From NCBI GenBank assembly GCA_051867875.1, contig JBJDZG010000024.1:1-7444 (forward strand): DNA of 7,444 bases, in the 5' to 3' direction. The position numbers and the translations under genes were made by a program. This stretch comes from RGIG4608 sp051867875. GTDB taxonomy: Bacteria > Bacillota > Clostridia > Oscillospirales > CAG-272. The notes below the pieces were generated by a model. That model made no database searches. It saw nothing but the letters and a program-made list of their open reading frames with translations, and was not told the DNA's origin. Positions 5,355 to 7,444 of this stretch are shown here, in pieces (the first letter of the stretch is position 1; every line of letters begins with the position of its first letter).

Positions 5355-6656
5355 ATGAAAACCGATTTCAAAACTCTGTCAAGAATTTTAGCACTTCTTT
5401 TAGTGCTCGTGTTTACGCTTACGGCTTGTGAGCTTGATTTTCTCACAGGCTCGACGACTACGACAACTACACAGCCAACAACAACGACGACCACAACTAC
5501 CGCTACAACGACTACGACGACTGAGAACAACGGCTCAAACGGCGACAGCCCCGCCGAAGAATTTGATTTCAGCCTCGTCCCCGCGTACTCAAAAGAGGTC
5601 GCGCCCGACGGATATTACGTAGTAAACAATAACGTTCCGTTCTTCACTCGTGATGATATGACGACGGAGAGCTTTGAAATATACGAAGAGCTTGACAGCC
5701 TCGGCAGAGCAACGCTTGCGTACGCTTGCCTGAGTAAAGACACTATGCCCACTTCCGATAGGGGAAGCACAAGCTATAATCCTACGGGTTGGCATTCCGT
5801 AAGCTATCCCGAAACGGGAAATCAGAGCCTTTATAACCGTTCCCACCTCATAGCCTGGTCGCTTGCGGGGGAGGATAACACAAAGGAAAATCTCATTACG
5901 GGTACTCAGTATTTCAATCAGTTTACAATGCAGATATTTGAAAATATGGTTCTTACTTATCTTCGCGGCAATTCTTCTCACGTGCTCTACCGCGTAACTC
6001 CCGTTTTCGAGGGCGAAAACCTCATCGCAACGGGCGTGCTTATGGAAGCGTACTCCGTTGAGGACGCCGGTGAGGACATTATGTTCTGCGTATTCGTGTA
6101 CAATGTTCAAGAGGGAATAATCATTGACTACAAAACGGGCGAGAGTGAGAGAGAGAACGGGGACGTCGCAGGTGAAAAACCCGATTTTGACGGAACTTTT
6201 TATGATTTTTCGGGCTTCACTTCGTCGGGCTCTGCTACGCAGTATCAGAACCGCACGGGAACCGACGGCTGGAATCTCACATGGGCAAGAACCGATACGC
6301 AGGCGTGGATTGGCGACGTTCCTCAGGTGATTCTGAACGGTAAAACGAGTGCCGTCGGCTCAATTACCTCTGCCTCTCTTTCGGGCGGTATAACCGAACT
6401 CTATATGAACTACGGTCTTACCTTTACCGACTCCAAGATAAGCTTTACCGTTAACATTTTGCAGAACGGCGAGGTCGTTGCAACGAAGACGGTTGAAGAC
6501 CTCAGTGCAAAGCAGAATGAAAAATACGAGCTCCACTGGGTGCTCGATACCGCCGTTGAGGGAGATTTCGTTATTCAAATTGTGAATAACTGCCCCTCGA
6601 ACAATGCTTCAAAGAACGTTGACAGAATTTCCGTCTGGAATCTCGGCTGGAAATAA
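5355..6656 (+). CDS. Secreted DNA/RNA nonspecific endonuclease lipoprotein
   Basis: A 433-residue surface nuclease (numbering here counts from the upstream ATG at 5349; subtract 2 for the chosen start). The signal peptide (about 11-26) ends in lipobox LTAC with Cys27. A Thr-rich linker follows (36-58, 20 of 23 residues Thr). The nuclease domain (about 75-262) has the beta-beta-alpha metal signature YNRSHLIAWSL (162-172), where His166 is the expected general base, then ENLITGTQYFN (180-190), where Asn190 is the likely metal ligand. This is the EndA / streptococcal DNase type (Endonuclease_NS_2-like), in which the DRGH motif appears as NRSH. It should cut DNA and probably RNA outside the cell for nutrition, uptake or defence against extracellular DNA. 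The C-terminal part (about 283-435), opening with FYDFSGFTSSGS, looks like a beta-sandwich binding domain. The gene lies 55 bases after the 139-residue gene and 16 bases before the HAD gene. Confidence 0.93.
   Translation: MKTDFKTLSRILALLLVLVFTLTACELDFLTGSTTTTTTQPTTTTTTTTATTTTTTENNGSNGDSPAEEFDFSLVPAYSKEVAPDGYYVVNNNVPFFTRDDMTTESFEIYEELDSLGRATLAYACLSKDTMPTSDRGSTSYNPTGWHSVSYPETGNQSLYNRSHLIAWSLAGEDNTKENLITGTQYFNQFTMQIFENMVLTYLRGNSSHVLYRVTPVFEGENLIATGVLMEAYSVEDAGEDIMFCVFVYNVQEGIIIDYKTGESERENGDVAGEKPDFDGTFYDFSGFTSSGSATQYQNRTGTDGWNLTWARTDTQAWIGDVPQVILNGKTSAVGSITSASLSGGITELYMNYGLTFTDSKISFTVNILQNGEVVATKTVEDLSAKQNEKYELHWVLDTAVEGDFVIQIVNNCPSNNASKNVDRISVWNLGWK
5454..5522 (+). repeat. ACN codon repeat encoding the Thr-rich linker
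   Basis: Twenty Thr codons in 23 (six, then Gln-Pro, eight, Ala, six) encode the stalk between lipidated Cys and the nuclease domain. ACA, ACG, ACT and ACC are all used, so the repeat is imperfect at DNA level. This points to selection for Thr, perhaps as an O-glycosylated extended stalk, rather than recent slippage of one unit. Confidence 0.85.
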
Positions 6657-6672
6657 TTAAAAAGAGGTAATT

Positions 6673-7377
6673 ATGAATTTTTTGTTTGACCTTTACGGAA
6701 CGCTTGTAGATATACATACCGACGAGGAAAAGCTCTCGCTCTGGCAAAAGATGTGCGAGCTTTTGGGAGAGGATAGAGAAAAGGCTCTTAATCTTCGTGC
6801 GGAGTATAAGACTCTTTGCACTCTCTACGCGTCGGAAAGAGCGCACGAATACGTAGAATTTGATTTGCTCGACGTATTTGACGATATGCTCGCAAAGCGC
6901 ACGGAATACGGCGCGAGCGCAAGGGAGCTTGCACGCGAGTTCAGAGTGGCTTCGAGAGAAAAATTCCGCGTTTTCCCGTGTGTGAAAGAGATTTTAACGG
7001 GACTTCGAGAGCGCGGTGCAGGGGTTTATCTCGTGTCTAACGCGCAGGAATGCTTTACGCTTGACGAGCTTTCCGACAGCGGACTTTTGCCCCTCTTTGA
7101 CGGAATACTCATTTCGAGCAACGCAGGCGTTAAAAAGCCCTCGCCCGAGATTTTCCGTATGGCGTTTAAGAGATTTTCGCTTGATAAAGAGAAATGTATA
7201 TATGTCGGCAACGATTTGCGCGACGACGTGCTCGGCGCGCACGGAGCGGGAATTAAGAGCGTCTATATCGAAACCGAGCAGTCGGGACATTACGATTTTG
7301 AGCTTCCCGTGCCCGATTATACCGTCGGCACTCACGAGCAGATGAGGGAATTGCTCTTTGAGCTTGCAAACACATAA
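6673..7377 (+). CDS. HAD-superfamily hydrolase, subfamily IA (phosphatase-like)
   Basis: A 234-residue soluble cytoplasmic enzyme with all four HAD motifs. Motif I is FDLYGTLVD (5-13) with nucleophile Asp6 and Tyr8 where most phosphatases have a second Asp. Motif II is Ser122 in VSNAQ, motif III is Lys155 in KKP, and motif IV is GNDLRDD (179-185) with Asp181 and Asp185. An alpha-helical cap lies at about 15-95. The DxYGT form occurs in haloacid dehalogenases and in many subfamily IA proteins of Clostridia, so the substrate cannot be fixed; a small phosphoester such as a nucleotide or sugar phosphate is plausible. The ribosome site AGAGG (6663-6667) lies 5 bases before the ATG, and the gene starts 16 bases after the nuclease stop with no terminator between, so the two are probably co-transcribed. 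A YjjG-like nucleotidase role would suit a nuclease partner, but this is inference from context. Confidence 0.92.
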   Translation: MNFLFDLYGTLVDIHTDEEKLSLWQKMCELLGEDREKALNLRAEYKTLCTLYASERAHEYVEFDLLDVFDDMLAKRTEYGASARELAREFRVASREKFRVFPCVKEILTGLRERGAGVYLVSNAQECFTLDELSDSGLLPLFDGILISSNAGVKKPSPEIFRMAFKRFSLDKEKCIYVGNDLRDDVLGAHGAGIKSVYIETEQSGHYDFELPVPDYTVGTHEQMRELLFELANT

Positions 7378-7411
7378 ATTTTTCAAAAAGGGCAGATTAA
7401 AGTTTTAACTG

Positions 7412-7432
7412 CACCCCCCCGGGAGGGGGGTG
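7412..7432. repeat. GC-rich palindrome at the right edge
   Basis: CACCCCCC (7412-7419) pairs with GGGGGGTG (7425-7432) around CGGGA. It lies 34 bases after the HAD stop and is preceded by a weaker dyad, GCAG...CTGC at 7392-7412 with a TTAA/TTAA inner stem. No T-run follows, so it is not a standard intrinsic terminator. It may be part of a longer intergenic repeat cut off by the window edge. Confidence 0.65.
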
Positions 7433-7444
7433 GTGGAATGTGGT

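Noticed and set aside
5454..5522. Phase-variable microsatellite in the nuclease gene
   Set aside because: The repeat is a codon-level ACN pattern with mixed third bases, and gain or loss of whole units would keep the reading frame, so on/off switching by slippage is unlikely.
5300..5530. Minus-strand frame with a poly-Val stretch
   Set aside because: The Val run is only the reverse reading of the ACN codons of the Thr linker, so the hydrophobic segment is an artefact.
5589..6110. Minus-strand frame of 173 codons in the nuclease gene
   Set aside because: It overlaps the conserved catalytic region of the nuclease and shows no family features.
6994..7386. Minus-strand frame of 130 codons over the HAD gene
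   Set aside because: Antisense to HAD motifs II to IV; no ribosome site or recognisable domain.
1..7444. CRISPR array, transposon ends, tRNA or rRNA genes, phage genes
   Set aside because: No spaced direct repeats, no transposase or integrase coding signals and no cloverleaf or rRNA-like sequence were seen on either strand.

Overview
The window looks like chromosomal DNA from a low-to-mid GC member of the Bacillota, probably an uncultured gut-type Clostridia (inference from protein style, AT-rich intergenic DNA, strong AAGGAG-type ribosome sites, sigma-A type promoters and Thr-rich lipoprotein linkers). It holds five convincing protein genes and no tRNA, rRNA, CRISPR array, transposase or other mobile gene.

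Layout. Positions 1-387 are an AT-rich non-coding leader. It has a 14-bp inverted repeat near the left edge, a textbook promoter (253-281) and a perfect 7-bp hairpin (358-374) just before the first gene. Positions 388-2445 (+) encode an EF-G-like translational GTPase, closed by a strong intrinsic terminator (2458-2488). A second terminator (2563-2592) closes the opposite-strand gene at 2600-4690 (-), a 696-residue lipoprotein built mostly of predicted OB-fold-like modules. A 189-bp divergent intergenic region (4691-4879) carries one good promoter for each direction. To the right, on the + strand, come a 139-residue conserved hypothetical protein (4880-5299), a secreted nonspecific DNA/RNA nuclease lipoprotein (5355-6656) with its own promoter, and a HAD-family hydrolase (6673-7377) only 16 bases further on. 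The window ends in a GC-rich palindrome (7412-7432).

How the genes may work together. The EF-G-like gene is an independent unit. The two lipoproteins resemble each other at the N-terminus (LT[S/A]CE lipobox followed by poly-Thr and Gln-Pro) and flank the same small gene. One carries a beta-beta-alpha metal nuclease. The other carries OB-like modules of the type seen beside extracellular nucleases. A reasonable but unproven reading is a cell-surface nucleic-acid binding and degradation locus, with the cytoplasmic HAD phosphatase possibly acting on released nucleotides. I see no decisive evidence of a wholly new system. The modular OB lipoprotein and its pairing with the nuclease are the most interesting parts.
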